From positions 1-64,000 of the forward strand of contig JADGRC010000073.1 of the NCBI GenBank assembly GCA_017881245.1: a DNA stretch of 64,000 nucleotides. Direction: 5' to 3'. Positions within the stretch are counted from its first letter, which is position 1. Every line of letters begins with the position of its first letter. Made by a program: the position numbers and the translations under genes. Below are positions 1 to 9,511 of the stretch, piece after piece. Below the pieces are notes generated by a model, which ran no database searches, was not told the origin of the DNA, and saw only the letters and a list, made by a program, of their open reading frames with translations. This DNA is from Pseudomonadota bacterium. GTDB taxonomy: Bacteria > Myxococcota_A > Polyangia > Fen-1088.

Positions 1-382
1 CCGTGACCATGTCGGTGCCCGTGTCGTCCCCGTGGTCCGTGTACGCCTCGGCATTCGGAGCACCCGCCGCAACGTCCACTGGATCATTCGGTATCGGCCA
101 CTCGGCCCACGTCGGGTCGCTCCCGGCGGGGGCCATGCCCGCGCCGCCGCTGGCCATACCGTCGGTCCCGACTCCGCCCGCGCCCGCGCCACCGCTGGCC
201 ATGCCGCCGGTCCCGACTCCGCCGGCGCCCGCGCCCCCGCCGGCCGTGCCGCTAACATCGCCTGGTGCCGTCGAGGCGTCGTGCGCGTTGCCGAGGGAAT
301 GGGCAGAGTCGCCGCAGCCGATGGCGAGCCAGGCCGCAGGGAAGAGCACCGTCGGAAGGAGCAGCCGGTATCTCGAAGGCAT
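1..382 (-). CDS. Lipoprotein with Gly/Ala-rich linker, 3' end outside window
   Basis: Reverse strand reads MPSRYRLLLPTVLFPAAWLAIGCGDSAHSLGNAHDAS...GGVGTGGMASGGAGAGGVGTDGMASGGAG...; lipobox LAIGC. Absent from ORF track because no stop lies in the window. Confidence 0.75.
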   Translation of the reverse strand, partial: MPSRYRLLLPTVLFPAAWLAIGCGDSAHSLGNAHDASTAPGDVSGTAGGGAGAGGVGTGGMASGGAGAGGVGTDGMASGGAGMAPAGSDPTWAEWPIPNDPVDVAAGAPNAEAYTDHGDDTGTDMVT

Positions 383-607
383 GCTGCACTTATGACCTGG
401 CTAAACGAAACGGGTCAAGCGCGGCACAGCGATTCACGGTCGCCAAGCGATGACCAGGGTCAGGCCCGGCAGCACCCCGAACGCACTCAGAAGCCGCCAG
501 TTCCCACCGCTTGGAGAGACGCTCGTTCATCTCCTGCAGCACGCGTGCTGAACATGAGCACGCCACCCGTTGCCGCAGCTACAATATTGTCATACATTAT
601 AATTCTG

Positions 608-874
608 GTGCGATTCGAATGGGACCCACGGAAGGCCGCCTCCAACCTCAAAAAACACGGCGTGGCCTTCGATGAGGCAAAGACGGCGTTCGACGACAAG
701 CTCGCCGCCTACTACCCGGACGCGCTGCACCCGGATCGGTTCGTCCTTATAGGGTTCTCCCGCCTTCAGCGGCTCCTCTACGTCGTTCACGCAGAGGTGG
801 GTTCCGACGCCATCCGCATCATCAGTGCACGAAAGGCGACCAGACATGAGAAGACCCACTACCAGAACGATTGA
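608..874 (+). CDS. brnT: BrnT family toxin
   Basis: GTG start inside ORF 32..874; VRFEWDPRKAASNLKKHGVAFDEAKTAFDD...RFVLIGFSRLQRLLYVVHAE...IRIISARKATRHEKTHY is characteristic of BrnT. Confidence 0.87.
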   Translation: MRFEWDPRKAASNLKKHGVAFDEAKTAFDDKLAAYYPDALHPDRFVLIGFSRLQRLLYVVHAEVGSDAIRIISARKATRHEKTHYQND

Positions 875-1181
875 TCCCCTCGACACGCCCGTCGACTTCC
901 ATCGCTTTGGGCCGGTGAGGCGCAACGCGTTCGCGGGAGCGGGTGAGCGCGGAGGACCTTCCCTGCTTGCCCTCTGGGAGATGCCGGAGCTGTCCCCCCA
1001 TGCCGTGCTGCTTCGCCGTGGTCACCCCGGGCGGGGCAAGTCTCGGCCGACGATCGCCCGCTCGGTCCGGTTGCCCGCCGCGGTGTGGAAGGCGCTCGAA
1101 AGCAAGGCGCAATCGAAGCACGTGAACCTACATCAGGCGATGCGCGCCGCCCTACTCAGCTGGCTGGGCCGGCCGATCTGA
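846..1181 (+). CDS. BrnA-like antitoxin, putative
   Basis: Overlaps 3' end of brnT by 29 nt; C-terminal IARSVRLPAAVWKALESKAQSKHVNLHQAMRAALLSWL resembles a ribbon-helix-helix antitoxin. Confidence 0.6.
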   Translation: MRRPTTRTIDPLDTPVDFHRFGPVRRNAFAGAGERGGPSLLALWEMPELSPHAVLLRRGHPGRGKSRPTIARSVRLPAAVWKALESKAQSKHVNLHQAMRAALLSWLGRPI

Positions 1182-1482
1182 GTCTCGCTTCGGCGACGGA
1201 GGCTGGTGTGGACCAGCGCGCTCGGACCCGGCCTCCGACCGACACACGCGAGTCCGAACAATCCCTTCCAGATGACCGTCACAATTTCGTGATCGAACGA
1301 GGCTCCGCGGTCCAGCGGGGGCGTTGGTCCGACGTAGCCGACCGCCCCGCCACGGAGTTCGTCCGCCAATTTGTCGACCGACGCGACGGGGCGTGAGGCC
1401 CAAACCGCGGATTTGGACGAGCGATTTGGCAATTGAAGATCGCGTCTTCCACAGACCCCCCGTCGGGCCGTAAAATGCCCGT

Positions 1483-3138
1483 ATGTCTGATCGCGACGCC
1501 GATCCCGACCAGGAGCTTGCGGCGCTTCGGGCCGAACGAGATCGCCTCGCGGCGGAGCTGGAGCAGGCCCGACATTTTCGCAAGGCAGTGGAAGAGGCCC
1601 CCATCGGCATTGGTTGCATCGCAGCCGGCAAGGGAAGGTACGCGTTCGCAAACCGCGCCTTCGCCGACTTGATGGGACAGTCGCACGAGAGCATCTTGCA
1701 GCGCGATCCCTACCAGGTCTGGGTCGGCGCCGTTCATCCCGATGATTTTCCGGCGGAGCAAGCGGGAGTCGGGAAGATAGCCACCGGGGAGATCCCCCGG
1801 CACCAGAGCCAGAGCCGCCTGGTCCCCGGCGGGCGGGAGGCCCGATGGGTCAGGGCGGACCTGGTCGGATCGAGCTACGTGGATGGACGCCTGGAGCACG
1901 TGACCGCTTACCTGACCGACATCCACGAGGAGCAGCTCGCGAAACAGGCACGCGCGGATCTGGAGGCCCAGGTCCAGCGCGCCCAAAAGATGGAGGCGAT
2001 GGGTCGGCTGGTTGGAGGAATCGCCCACGATTTCAACAATCGCCTGGTCATCATCATGGGCTACTGCGAGCTTCTGAAGGCCGGCCTCGGGGCGCAACAT
2101 CCGCTTGCGGGGCACATCGATACCGTGCTGGCGAGCTCCCAGGGCGCCGCCGGTCTGACCCGCCAGTTGCTGGCCTACAGCCGGCGCCAGGTCCTGAACG
2201 CCGAGCCTTTCGACTTGAACGAGATGGTCGAGCGCATGCGCGGGCTCCTCAAGAGCGTGGCGGGCGATCGCATCGAGCTTCGGATTGCGCTTGCTGCCCA
2301 GTCGAGGGTCTTGGCCGATCCTGGGCAGGTCGAGCAGGTGATCATGAACCTCGCGCTCAACGCGCGCGACGCGATGGCGGCGACAGGCGGTGGCACGCTG
2401 GGTTTTGAAACGCGCGATGTCGTGGTCGCGGCCGGCGAGGAACGCGGGGTCATTCCGGGCGACTACGTCTCCCTGGCGGTGTCCGACACCGGCACGGGTA
2501 TTCCCGACGACGTTCTGCCGCGCATCTTCGAGCCGTTCTTCACGACGAAGGAGGCTGGACGGGGAACCGGACTTGGTCTCGCGATGGTCGAGGGAATCGT
2601 GAGACAAAGCGGCGGCCGGACCAGCGTCGACAGCCGTGTCGGCGTGGGTACCCGATTCAGGGTCCTCTTGCCGCGGGCCCCGGACACCGCCGTGCCGGCA
2701 CGTCATGTCGTCGAGAAACCCTTGCCTGCTCGAAATGGATTTGAAACGGTCCTCGTGTGCGACGACGACGACACGGTGCGAGAGCTGTTGACCGGCATCC
2801 TGACCCTTCGTGGGTACTCCATCCTGAAGGCGACCAACGGGCGCCAGGCGCTCGATGTGGCTCGGGAATATAGGGGCAAGATTCATCTTTTGTTGACGGA
2901 CCTGGCCATGCCGGGCGTCGGCGGAATCGAGCTGGCTGCCGAGTTACGCAGGCGCGATCCGGAGCTGAAGGTTCTCTACATCTCGGGTTACTCGGAGGAT
3001 GCCGATCGGGTGTCGATGTCACTTGGCCCACGGACGTACTTCGTCGCCAAGCCTTTCTTGCCCGGGGATCTCACGCGAGCCGTTTCAGCGATTCTCGAGG
3101 GACGCCCGTCAGCCGAGGCGCGCCCGCAGTCGTCCTGA
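1483..3138 (+). CDS. PAS-domain hybrid histidine kinase with C-terminal receiver
   Basis: PAS (EEAPIGIGCIAAGKGRYAFANRAFADLMG), HisKA (GRLVGGIAHDFNNRLVIIMGYCELL), HATPase (NLALNARDAM; GTGIP; GRGTGLGLAMVEGIV), receiver (VLVCDDDDTVRELL...LLLTDLAMPGVGG). Confidence 0.94.
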   Translation: MSDRDADPDQELAALRAERDRLAAELEQARHFRKAVEEAPIGIGCIAAGKGRYAFANRAFADLMGQSHESILQRDPYQVWVGAVHPDDFPAEQAGVGKIATGEIPRHQSQSRLVPGGREARWVRADLVGSSYVDGRLEHVTAYLTDIHEEQLAKQARADLEAQVQRAQKMEAMGRLVGGIAHDFNNRLVIIMGYCELLKAGLGAQHPLAGHIDTVLASSQGAAGLTRQLLAYSRRQVLNAEPFDLNEMVERMRGLLKSVAGDRIELRIALAAQSRVLADPGQVEQVIMNLALNARDAMAATGGGTLGFETRDVVVAAGEERGVIPGDYVSLAVSDTGTGIPDDVLPRIFEPFFTTKEAGRGTGLGLAMVEGIVRQSGGRTSVDSRVGVGTRFRVLLPRAPDTAVPARHVVEKPLPARNGFETVLVCDDDDTVRELLTGILTLRGYSILKATNGRQALDVAREYRGKIHLLLTDLAMPGVGGIELAAELRRRDPELKVLYISGYSEDADRVSMSLGPRTYFVAKPFLPGDLTRAVSAILEGRPSAEARPQSS

Positions 3139-3213
3139 GGTTCTCCTGGCAAATCGACCTTCGTGCAACATTCGGCCGGCCGCAAATCCACCGCCGTCGC
3201 ATGCGGGGAATTG

Positions 3214-5160
3214 TCACGGAGCCCCGGCCGTCGTCAAAGTGACTTCGGAAATCACCACCTCCAGGAATCCGTCGGCACCAGCGGGACGATCAAGGTGGGC
3301 ACCGATTCGCAGGGGTCCGCGCGTCTGTTCTATCGAACCACGTACTGCGATTGCGTGGGAGTCGACCGACACGCCCCCAATCGTGACGCTGGCTCCGCCG
3401 GGCTCGGCGCCACGCCAGCCAAGCGACGCTTCCATTTGAAACGATCCCCGCGCGGACTTGATGTCGGGCAAGATGATCTCGGCGTCAACCCGGCCCTGCC
3501 CGGGTCCGATCCGCAGCACGGCGCCGGGCGGCGCTCCCCACACCGGTGATGGACCGCCCACCGACGTTCCCCCCCGCCACAGAGCCAACTCGGGGCGTCC
3601 GTCGACCTGCCACACCGTGGCTGCCCAGCGGTGTCGGGTCCTTAGCGCCGCGCCCCCACGACCGAGCGCCAGTGACCCGACGATCACGAATGCGACCGTG
3701 GCCGCGGTGGCGGCAAGCCCGCGAGGCGCGTCCGCGTCCGGAGCCTCGTCCCGCCCCGACGGCGGCCCCACCACGCTCGCGATGCGCGACCGGCGCGCGG
3801 CGATCCGCCACCACCGCTGGGCGACCAGGACAGCAGCGCCACCGAATCGCCACGCACCGAACCCCGCGATCGGAAATAGCAGCACCTCCGTCGTCACGCG
3901 GTAGCGCGGCTCGGCGACGAACAACGCGTAGGTCACCGCCAACGTCAACGCGAAAGGCAGTGGCACGAGGACGCTCCAACGCCGGTCGACCACCGCGAAG
4001 GCCAGGCCCGCGCATAGACAGAAGACGAACAGCAGGTAGTACCAATCCGCCAGCGCCGTGATCACGGGACGATGCTGGTTGAACCACGCGGCCGTCGCGG
4101 GCGGCACGACACCGGGTCGATAGACCGACCAGTAAAGCAACCCGCGCTCTGGCGCGAACAAGCGTTCGATGCGCAGCGCGACCATGGCGCACGTCCACGC
4201 TGGATCGAATTTCATGAATTGCACGGCCAACCGATACGCGACGCGATCGGTCTCGCGGTGTGGCTCCGTTAGAAAAGTCCGACCCGTCAACCGAAGGAAC
4301 ATCGCTCCGAGCGAGCGCGAATACGTCCCCTCCGTGTTGGGATCGTTTCCCATGAGAGCCGTGATGCCACCGTGGCTGTCGGTCAGGTAAAATTCGCCGC
4401 TCTGGCGACGGTTCCGCAATCCCCAGGGCAACAACAGCAAGACGGTGAGCGACATCGCCAGCGCCGTCCGACCGATGGTCGCTCGCAGTCCCACCCGTCG
4501 AACCCACCAATACGTCGCCGACAGGATCGCGAGAGGCAACGCCACGGCGCGAAAATACGCAGCGACGCCCATCGCCGCGCCGAATGCCGCCGACGCCAGC
4601 AGGGGTCGCGTATCCCCCCACGAGCAGAGCAGCGATAACGCCAGAAGGATGATCGCCGCCGTCGGAATATCGGTGCCGATGACGCTGGATAGGGCGATCC
4701 CAGCCGGCCAAAGCGCGTACCCCAACCCGGCCACCAGGGCGGCGCCCCCGGAGGACCGCGCCACGCCGGTAAGGTCCGGCTGCACGGGCAGCCCCGGTCG
4801 TCCCGGTTGCTCCGACAGCCCGGCTTGCCCAGGTTGCGAGCGCTGCCCGTTAACCAACAGCCTTGACGCGACGATATATAGGGGCCAGGCCGCGAGGCCC
4901 CCAAACAAAACTCCTAGCATTTTCGCCGCCAGGACTTCTCCACCAAGAGCGTGAAGCACGGCCAACAGCCAAATCAGCCCGGGCATGTAGACGAAGCCGG
5001 CGTCCAGATGGCCGAACTCCGCCAGATAGATCGCCGATTCACGGTACGTCGCGAAATCCCCGACCGGGATCGTGGGAACCGCCAACGTCCAGGCAAGCCG
5101 GACGGTCGTTGCAATCAGTGCGAGCATCAGGCCGATGCGCCATCGGCCCCCGTGACTCAT
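3214..5160 (-). CDS. Multi-pass membrane glycosyltransferase-like protein (PMT/ArnT-type)
   Basis: Many hydrophobic helices; N-terminal GDFATYRESAIYLAEFGHLDAGFVYMPGLIWLLAVLHAL; ends just inside bcp. Confidence 0.7.
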   Translation of the reverse strand: MSHGGRWRIGLMLALIATTVRLAWTLAVPTIPVGDFATYRESAIYLAEFGHLDAGFVYMPGLIWLLAVLHALGGEVLAAKMLGVLFGGLAAWPLYIVASRLLVNGQRSQPGQAGLSEQPGRPGLPVQPDLTGVARSSGGAALVAGLGYALWPAGIALSSVIGTDIPTAAIILLALSLLCSWGDTRPLLASAAFGAAMGVAAYFRAVALPLAILSATYWWVRRVGLRATIGRTALAMSLTVLLLLPWGLRNRRQSGEFYLTDSHGGITALMGNDPNTEGTYSRSLGAMFLRLTGRTFLTEPHRETDRVAYRLAVQFMKFDPAWTCAMVALRIERLFAPERGLLYWSVYRPGVVPPATAAWFNQHRPVITALADWYYLLFVFCLCAGLAFAVVDRRWSVLVPLPFALTLAVTYALFVAEPRYRVTTEVLLFPIAGFGAWRFGGAAVLVAQRWWRIAARRSRIASVVGPPSGRDEAPDADAPRGLAATAATVAFVIVGSLALGRGGAALRTRHRWAATVWQVDGRPELALWRGGTSVGGPSPVWGAPPGAVLRIGPGQGRVDAEIILPDIKSARGSFQMEASLGWRGAEPGGASVTIGGVSVDSHAIAVRGSIEQTRGPLRIGAHLDRPAGADGFLEVVISEVTLTTAGAP

Positions 5161-5735
5161 CCGGCGGCGGCCCGCAGCGCGGCAAGCTCCTCGCGAACGG
5201 CATCCGCATGACCGGCCGATTTAACCCGCGGCCAGTGACGCGCGATCTTACCCATCGGGTTGATGATGACCGTCGACCGGATGACACCAAGAAACTTACG
5301 ACCGTAGAGCGTCTTTTCGCCCCAAGCTCCGTACGCCTGCATCACGGAGTGATCGGGATCCGACAACAGAGCCAGCTTCAGCTTGTGCTTGGCGATGAAC
5401 TTCCTGTGACTCTCCGGCGAGTCCGGACTGCAGCCGAGAACCACGGCGTCAAATCTTTCGAACTGCTTGATCCCGGCGGTGAACTCGCAAGCCTCCGTGG
5501 TGCAACCGGGCGTGTCGTCCTTGGGATAAAAATAGAGCACCACCCAGTGCCCTTTCAGGGCCGAGAGCTTGACGGTCGTATCGTCGTCTCGCTTCAGCGA
5601 AAAGGCCGGCGCGGTCTTTCCGACGACCAGTTGGGGTTGACCCGAATCGCCGCCTGAAGGTTCGCGTACCATGGGCAAGCTCATACCACTCGGCCCACGA
5701 CGATCAAGCCCGCGGCTCGACCGCGGTTCGACCAT
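5157..5735 (-). CDS. bcp: Peroxiredoxin, BCP family
   Basis: VGKTAPAFSLKRDDDTTVKLSALKGHWVVLYFYPKDDTPGCTTEACEF...VLGCSPDSPESHRKFIAKHKLKLALLSDPDH. True start may be internal. Confidence 0.93.
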   Translation of the reverse strand: MVEPRSSRGLDRRGPSGMSLPMVREPSGGDSGQPQLVVGKTAPAFSLKRDDDTTVKLSALKGHWVVLYFYPKDDTPGCTTEACEFTAGIKQFERFDAVVLGCSPDSPESHRKFIAKHKLKLALLSDPDHSVMQAYGAWGEKTLYGRKFLGVIRSTVIINPMGKIARHWPRVKSAGHADAVREELAALRAAAG

Positions 5736-5828
5736 GGGAACGCGCGCAATACGACTTACGGTAGTGTTACCGCGCGCCCGAGCAGGGGTGCGTCAAGAGA
5801 TGCAACTGTCCATAGGAGTTTGTCACCA

Positions 5829-7001
5829 ATGAGGCGCCTTGTATTTGTTCTCTTCGTTGCTCTGCCCGCGGCCACGGGAATCACCCTGTCGTGCGTTCCC
5901 GCCGACCCAGCGTCGAGGGGCGGCGATGCGAGCGTGACGACGGGCGGCCCTGACGCGAGGCAAGGCAGCGGGGGTAACGGAACTGGATTGGGTGCCTTGT
6001 CAACGATGGGAGGCGGCGACGGCCTAGGCAGCGGAGGTGATGTGTCGAGCGGCGGGGTTACCGGAATGGGTGGTGGGACCGTGGCCGGAACCGGTGGAGC
6101 CGCGGCTGGAGGAAGCGACGGACAAGGCACGGGTGGTGGCACCGCGGCGGGTGGGCGAGCAAGCGGTGGAAATGGTGGCGGGACCGGTACCGGGGGACGG
6201 GGCACGGGCGGCGCCGGCGGGGGCAACGCCAGCGGTGGGAGAGGTGCCGGCGGTGCCAACACGGGCGGCAGCGCGACCGGCGGAGCGAATACGGGAGGCG
6301 CCGGCCCGACCGCCTGCAACCTGACGAATCACAGCGGAAACGGATCGTTCACCTACTACTGGTTTGGCCAGGGAACCGCGCGCGAGGGCAGCGGATACCG
6401 CACCGCCTGCGGCTACTACGGGACCGAGAACGGCCAGACCGACACGGTCCAAAACATCTCGAGCACCGGTACGGCGAACGCGACATATTTCGCCGCCGTT
6501 CCGGGAACGAGTGGATTCAACTCGTCGGCGCATTGTGGCGCGTGCGTGCAGATCACAGGACAGAACGGCAAGATGATCATCGCCACCATCGCCGACGAGT
6601 GCCCGTACGGCAGCGATGGCGGCAATTCGGTTTGCGCGAACAATCCGAACGGCCACCTGGATCTCAGCAAGGCGGCGTTCGACCAACTTGGTTACTCGGT
6701 TGGCAATCCGAGCGGTACGAATTGGAAGTACATCCCGTGCCCCATATCGGGAAATGTGATCGTTCGCCTGAAGACCGGGAATCCCAACGAGTTATTCGTG
6801 GAGAACTCCATCCTGGCCATCACCGGCGTGCAGGGCGCATCGCGCACGTCCTACGGCACATGGCACTTCGGCGCCAACCTGGCCTCGGGGCAGTCGATAA
6901 CTCTGACCGACGCCGCCGGGCGAACGCTGACCGTTCAACTGTCGAACACATCCCAGAACGTCAATCAGGACACCGGTAAACAGTTCCCAGCCTGCCAGTA
7001 G
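5829..7001 (+). CDS. Expansin-like secreted lipoprotein (Gly-rich linker, DPBB domain, C-terminal CBM63-like region)
   Basis: Lipobox TGITLSC; about 110 aa Gly-rich linker; GSFTYYWFG...CGACVQITGQNGKMIIATIADECPYG...GHLDLSKAAFDQLG (expansin catalytic-Asp context), then beta-rich tail. Confidence 0.83.
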   Translation: MRRLVFVLFVALPAATGITLSCVPADPASRGGDASVTTGGPDARQGSGGNGTGLGALSTMGGGDGLGSGGDVSSGGVTGMGGGTVAGTGGAAAGGSDGQGTGGGTAAGGRASGGNGGGTGTGGRGTGGAGGGNASGGRGAGGANTGGSATGGANTGGAGPTACNLTNHSGNGSFTYYWFGQGTAREGSGYRTACGYYGTENGQTDTVQNISSTGTANATYFAAVPGTSGFNSSAHCGACVQITGQNGKMIIATIADECPYGSDGGNSVCANNPNGHLDLSKAAFDQLGYSVGNPSGTNWKYIPCPISGNVIVRLKTGNPNELFVENSILAITGVQGASRTSYGTWHFGANLASGQSITLTDAAGRTLTVQLSNTSQNVNQDTGKQFPACQ

Positions 7002-7021
7002 TACGGCAGACTCCGGACATC

Positions 7022-8320
7022 TTGACCGTTGACGCCGGCGCGCCCGAAGAGACCGGCGCAGCACATCAGACGCTTGGAGATGCTTCCCACCCGCCCCGTT
7101 TCTGGCGGTCGGCCGTTGTCATCGCGACCGGGATCTTCGTCACGGGGCTTGGCTGGCCCGGGTTGATTGGTCGGCTGCCGTTTGGCCTGTTGTTGAAAAA
7201 CACCCTGAGCCTTCCCCCCGAGAAGGTCGCAGCGTTCTGGGCGGTGGCCACGCTCGCTTGGTACCTGAAGCCCTTGGTGGGACTGGTATGCGACAGCATT
7301 CCGCTCTTCGGCACGCGCCGACGCGGGTATCTGATCGTCGGGGGGATCGCCGCAGTGATTGGTTGGGCGGCGTTCGCTGTCATCCCCCGGGCCTACGTGC
7401 CGTTTCTAATACTCATGACCGGACTCAATGTCGCGCTGGTCGTCATCAGCACGACCGTCGGCGGCATGCTGGTGGAGGAGGGGCAACGCCTGGGCGCGAC
7501 GGGACGCTTGAGCGCCATGCGTACCGGCCTCGAAGGTGTTATGTCGCTGGCGGCCGGGCCGCTCGGCGGGCTCCTGGCGGCGGCGCCGTTCGCGTGGACG
7601 AGTGGCAGCGGCGCGCTGGTCGTCGGCCTCGTCGTTCCGGTCACGTTGAGCCTGCATCGGGAACCGCGACGGGCCGTCAAGGACGTCGCGGTCTGGGCCG
7701 CGGCGGGAAAGCAGCTTCGCAGCATCGTGCGATCGAGGCCGATGTGGATGACGTCCATATTGTTGTTCCTCGTCTACCTGGCCCCGGGCCTTCAGACGCC
7801 GCTCCTTTTCTACCAACAAGATGTCTTGAAGCTGGACGTGCGATACATGGGCATCTTGCAGTTCGCCGGTGGCGCGGGCGTCCTCGGGGGCTCGGCGGTG
7901 TACTTGTGGCTTTGCCGTCGATTGCCACTCAGGCTGACCCTCATTGGCGGCATTCTGGTGAACGCGGCATCGGCGCTGCTTTACCTCGCCTACCGGTCTT
8001 CGACCGCGGCCCTCGTCATCGAAACCACGGTCGGCTTCGTCGGGGTGATGGGCACCCTTCCCCTGTACGATCTCGCGGTTCGCGCAACGCCCCGGGGCAG
8101 TGAGAGCTTCGGCTACGCGCTGATGATGAGCGTCCGCAACATCGCCGTATTTGGCGTTTCCGACGTCGTCGGCTCGCTGCTGTACGGGCGGTTTCACCTG
8201 GGGTTCGACAAGTTGGTCTGGATCAATGCCGGGTCCAGCGCCGCCGTGCTGCTGTTCGTGCCATTTCTGCCGGTTGCCTTGCTCGCATCGCGGGAGGGCA
8301 AGGTCCAGCCAGAAACCTAA
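7022..8320 (+). CDS. MFS transporter, folate/biopterin (BT1)-like
   Basis: About 12 hydrophobic segments; GRLPFGLLLKNTLSLPPEKVAAFWAVATLAWYLKPLVGLVCDSIPLFGTRRRGYLIVGG. Confidence 0.8.
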   Translation: MTVDAGAPEETGAAHQTLGDASHPPRFWRSAVVIATGIFVTGLGWPGLIGRLPFGLLLKNTLSLPPEKVAAFWAVATLAWYLKPLVGLVCDSIPLFGTRRRGYLIVGGIAAVIGWAAFAVIPRAYVPFLILMTGLNVALVVISTTVGGMLVEEGQRLGATGRLSAMRTGLEGVMSLAAGPLGGLLAAAPFAWTSGSGALVVGLVVPVTLSLHREPRRAVKDVAVWAAAGKQLRSIVRSRPMWMTSILLFLVYLAPGLQTPLLFYQQDVLKLDVRYMGILQFAGGAGVLGGSAVYLWLCRRLPLRLTLIGGILVNAASALLYLAYRSSTAALVIETTVGFVGVMGTLPLYDLAVRATPRGSESFGYALMMSVRNIAVFGVSDVVGSLLYGRFHLGFDKLVWINAGSSAAVLLFVPFLPVALLASREGKVQPET

Positions 8321-8455
8321 ATCAGGCCTGCGTGAGGCGCGACCGGGCCAAGATCACGACCTCGCAAACCGTACCGAGCTTTTTTCTTCCCAAGCAGGGA
8401 GGTTCGGCCTATGCTGCGCGCCCCGTTCGAACCACACAACAAAGGGAGAAATCAC

Positions 8456-8647
8456 ATGAAACTTGTTCGCACCGTATTCATCGCCATGGCCGTTCTGCTC
8501 CCCGTCTCCTGGACCGTTGCCAAGGCAGCGGATCCGGCTCCGGCCGCAGAGACCGACAAGAAGGACAAGAAGAGCAAGACCGAGAAGACGGAAAAGTCGG
8601 AAAAGACCACGAAGACAGAGAAGACCGAGAAGACGGAAAAAAAGTAG
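8456..8647 (+). CDS. Small secreted Lys/Glu/Thr-repeat protein
   Basis: Upstream AGGGAG ribosome-binding site; signal peptide MKLVRTVFIAMAVLLPVSWTVAKAA then TDKKDKKSKTEKTEKSEKTTKTEKTEKTEKK. Confidence 0.65.
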   Translation: MKLVRTVFIAMAVLLPVSWTVAKAADPAPAAETDKKDKKSKTEKTEKSEKTTKTEKTEKTEKK

Positions 8648-8760
8648 TTTCACGTCATTCGCGTCTGCACCTCGTCGAGGTGATTTCCGACCCCGCGGCG
8701 CCCACAAGGGCCGTGGGGTTTGTTATTTTCGGCAACGCCGTCCAGTCTTGGGGAAAGCCC

Positions 8761-9249
8761 ATGCCCGTACGCAAGTCGCCCACTCAAAACGATTCCGACC
8801 TCGCCGACGCGGCGTTCGTGTGCGATCTGGTCAAGGTGCGGGACCTTCTGGCCGCCGGCGCCGATCCGGACGTGCGGGACGACGACGGGCGTACCCCCCT
8901 GTTCTCGGCGGTGCTTGGCGGAAGCATCGGACTTGTCGGCCTGCTGCTAGAAGCAAAGGCCGACATCAACGCCCGTGACGGTCAGGGTTTCTCGGCGCTG
9001 CACTTCGCCGCGCAAGAGGACCTGCCCGAGATGGCACGCTTGCTGATATCCAAGGGCGCCGATGTGAACGCCGTCGACGAGGACGGCGCGTCGGTCCTGT
9101 GGCGCGCGATCTTCTCGTGGCGAAATCGTCCCGACATGATCCAGATCTTGATGGCGGCCGGCGCCAAGCCGGATGTGGCCAACAAGGCGGGCGAAAGCGC
9201 CCGCGATCTGGCGACCCGCCTGGGCATCGGCGCCTTCACGGCGAACTAA
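8761..9249 (+). CDS. Ankyrin repeat protein
   Basis: Repeats ..KVRDLLAAGADPDVRDDDGRTPLFSAVLGGSIGLVGLLLEAKADINARDGQGFSALHFAAQE.. Confidence 0.9.
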   Translation: MPVRKSPTQNDSDLADAAFVCDLVKVRDLLAAGADPDVRDDDGRTPLFSAVLGGSIGLVGLLLEAKADINARDGQGFSALHFAAQEDLPEMARLLISKGADVNAVDEDGASVLWRAIFSWRNRPDMIQILMAAGAKPDVANKAGESARDLATRLGIGAFTAN

Positions 9250-9420
9250 GAGCGGCTTCGCCGCCGCAAGGGGCCTGGGAAGGCCCCCTGCGAGACCCCC
9301 TCGGAGTTGCTTGACGGCGAAGCCGGTCCAGCAAGCTGGACCTCCCCGTCCTTGGATCGGCCACTCTCTCGTCGGAGGTGAAACTTTGCCTCATTCGTCA
9401 ACATTCGATCGAGTAACGCA
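9250..9420 (+). repeat. Dispersed structured intergenic repeat, copy A
   Basis: Hairpins GCGGC-TTC-GCCGC (9252-9264), GGGGCC-N6-GGCCCC (9270-9287), GGTCCAGC-AA-GCTGGACC (9325-9342), then TTTGCCTCATTCGTCAACATTCGATCGAGTAACGCA, homologous to copies B-D. Confidence 0.75.
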
Positions 9421-9511
9421 TCCGGCGCGGCAATCACGCGCACTGTTCTGCTGCGGCGACAATCGAGCTGCGTGATCGCGGCGCTAGCCAGAACCCTGGG
9501 CCGCGACGGCG

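Noticed and set aside
3-395. Pro-rich ORF; similar ones at 5756-6319 (-) and 45546-46190 (-)
   Set aside because: They are complements of Gly-rich lipoprotein linkers; the opposite strand has signal peptides and lipoboxes.
1190-1430. Minus-strand segment VDKLADELRGGAVGYVGPTPPLDRGASFDHEIVTVIW vaguely resembling a CHAT/caspase-like tail
   Set aside because: Too short and weak; could be chance. BLASTX would decide.
1279-2886. 535-aa minus-strand ORF
   Set aside because: Antisense to the clear histidine kinase; composition (R/H/D-rich) typical of a shadow frame in high-GC DNA.
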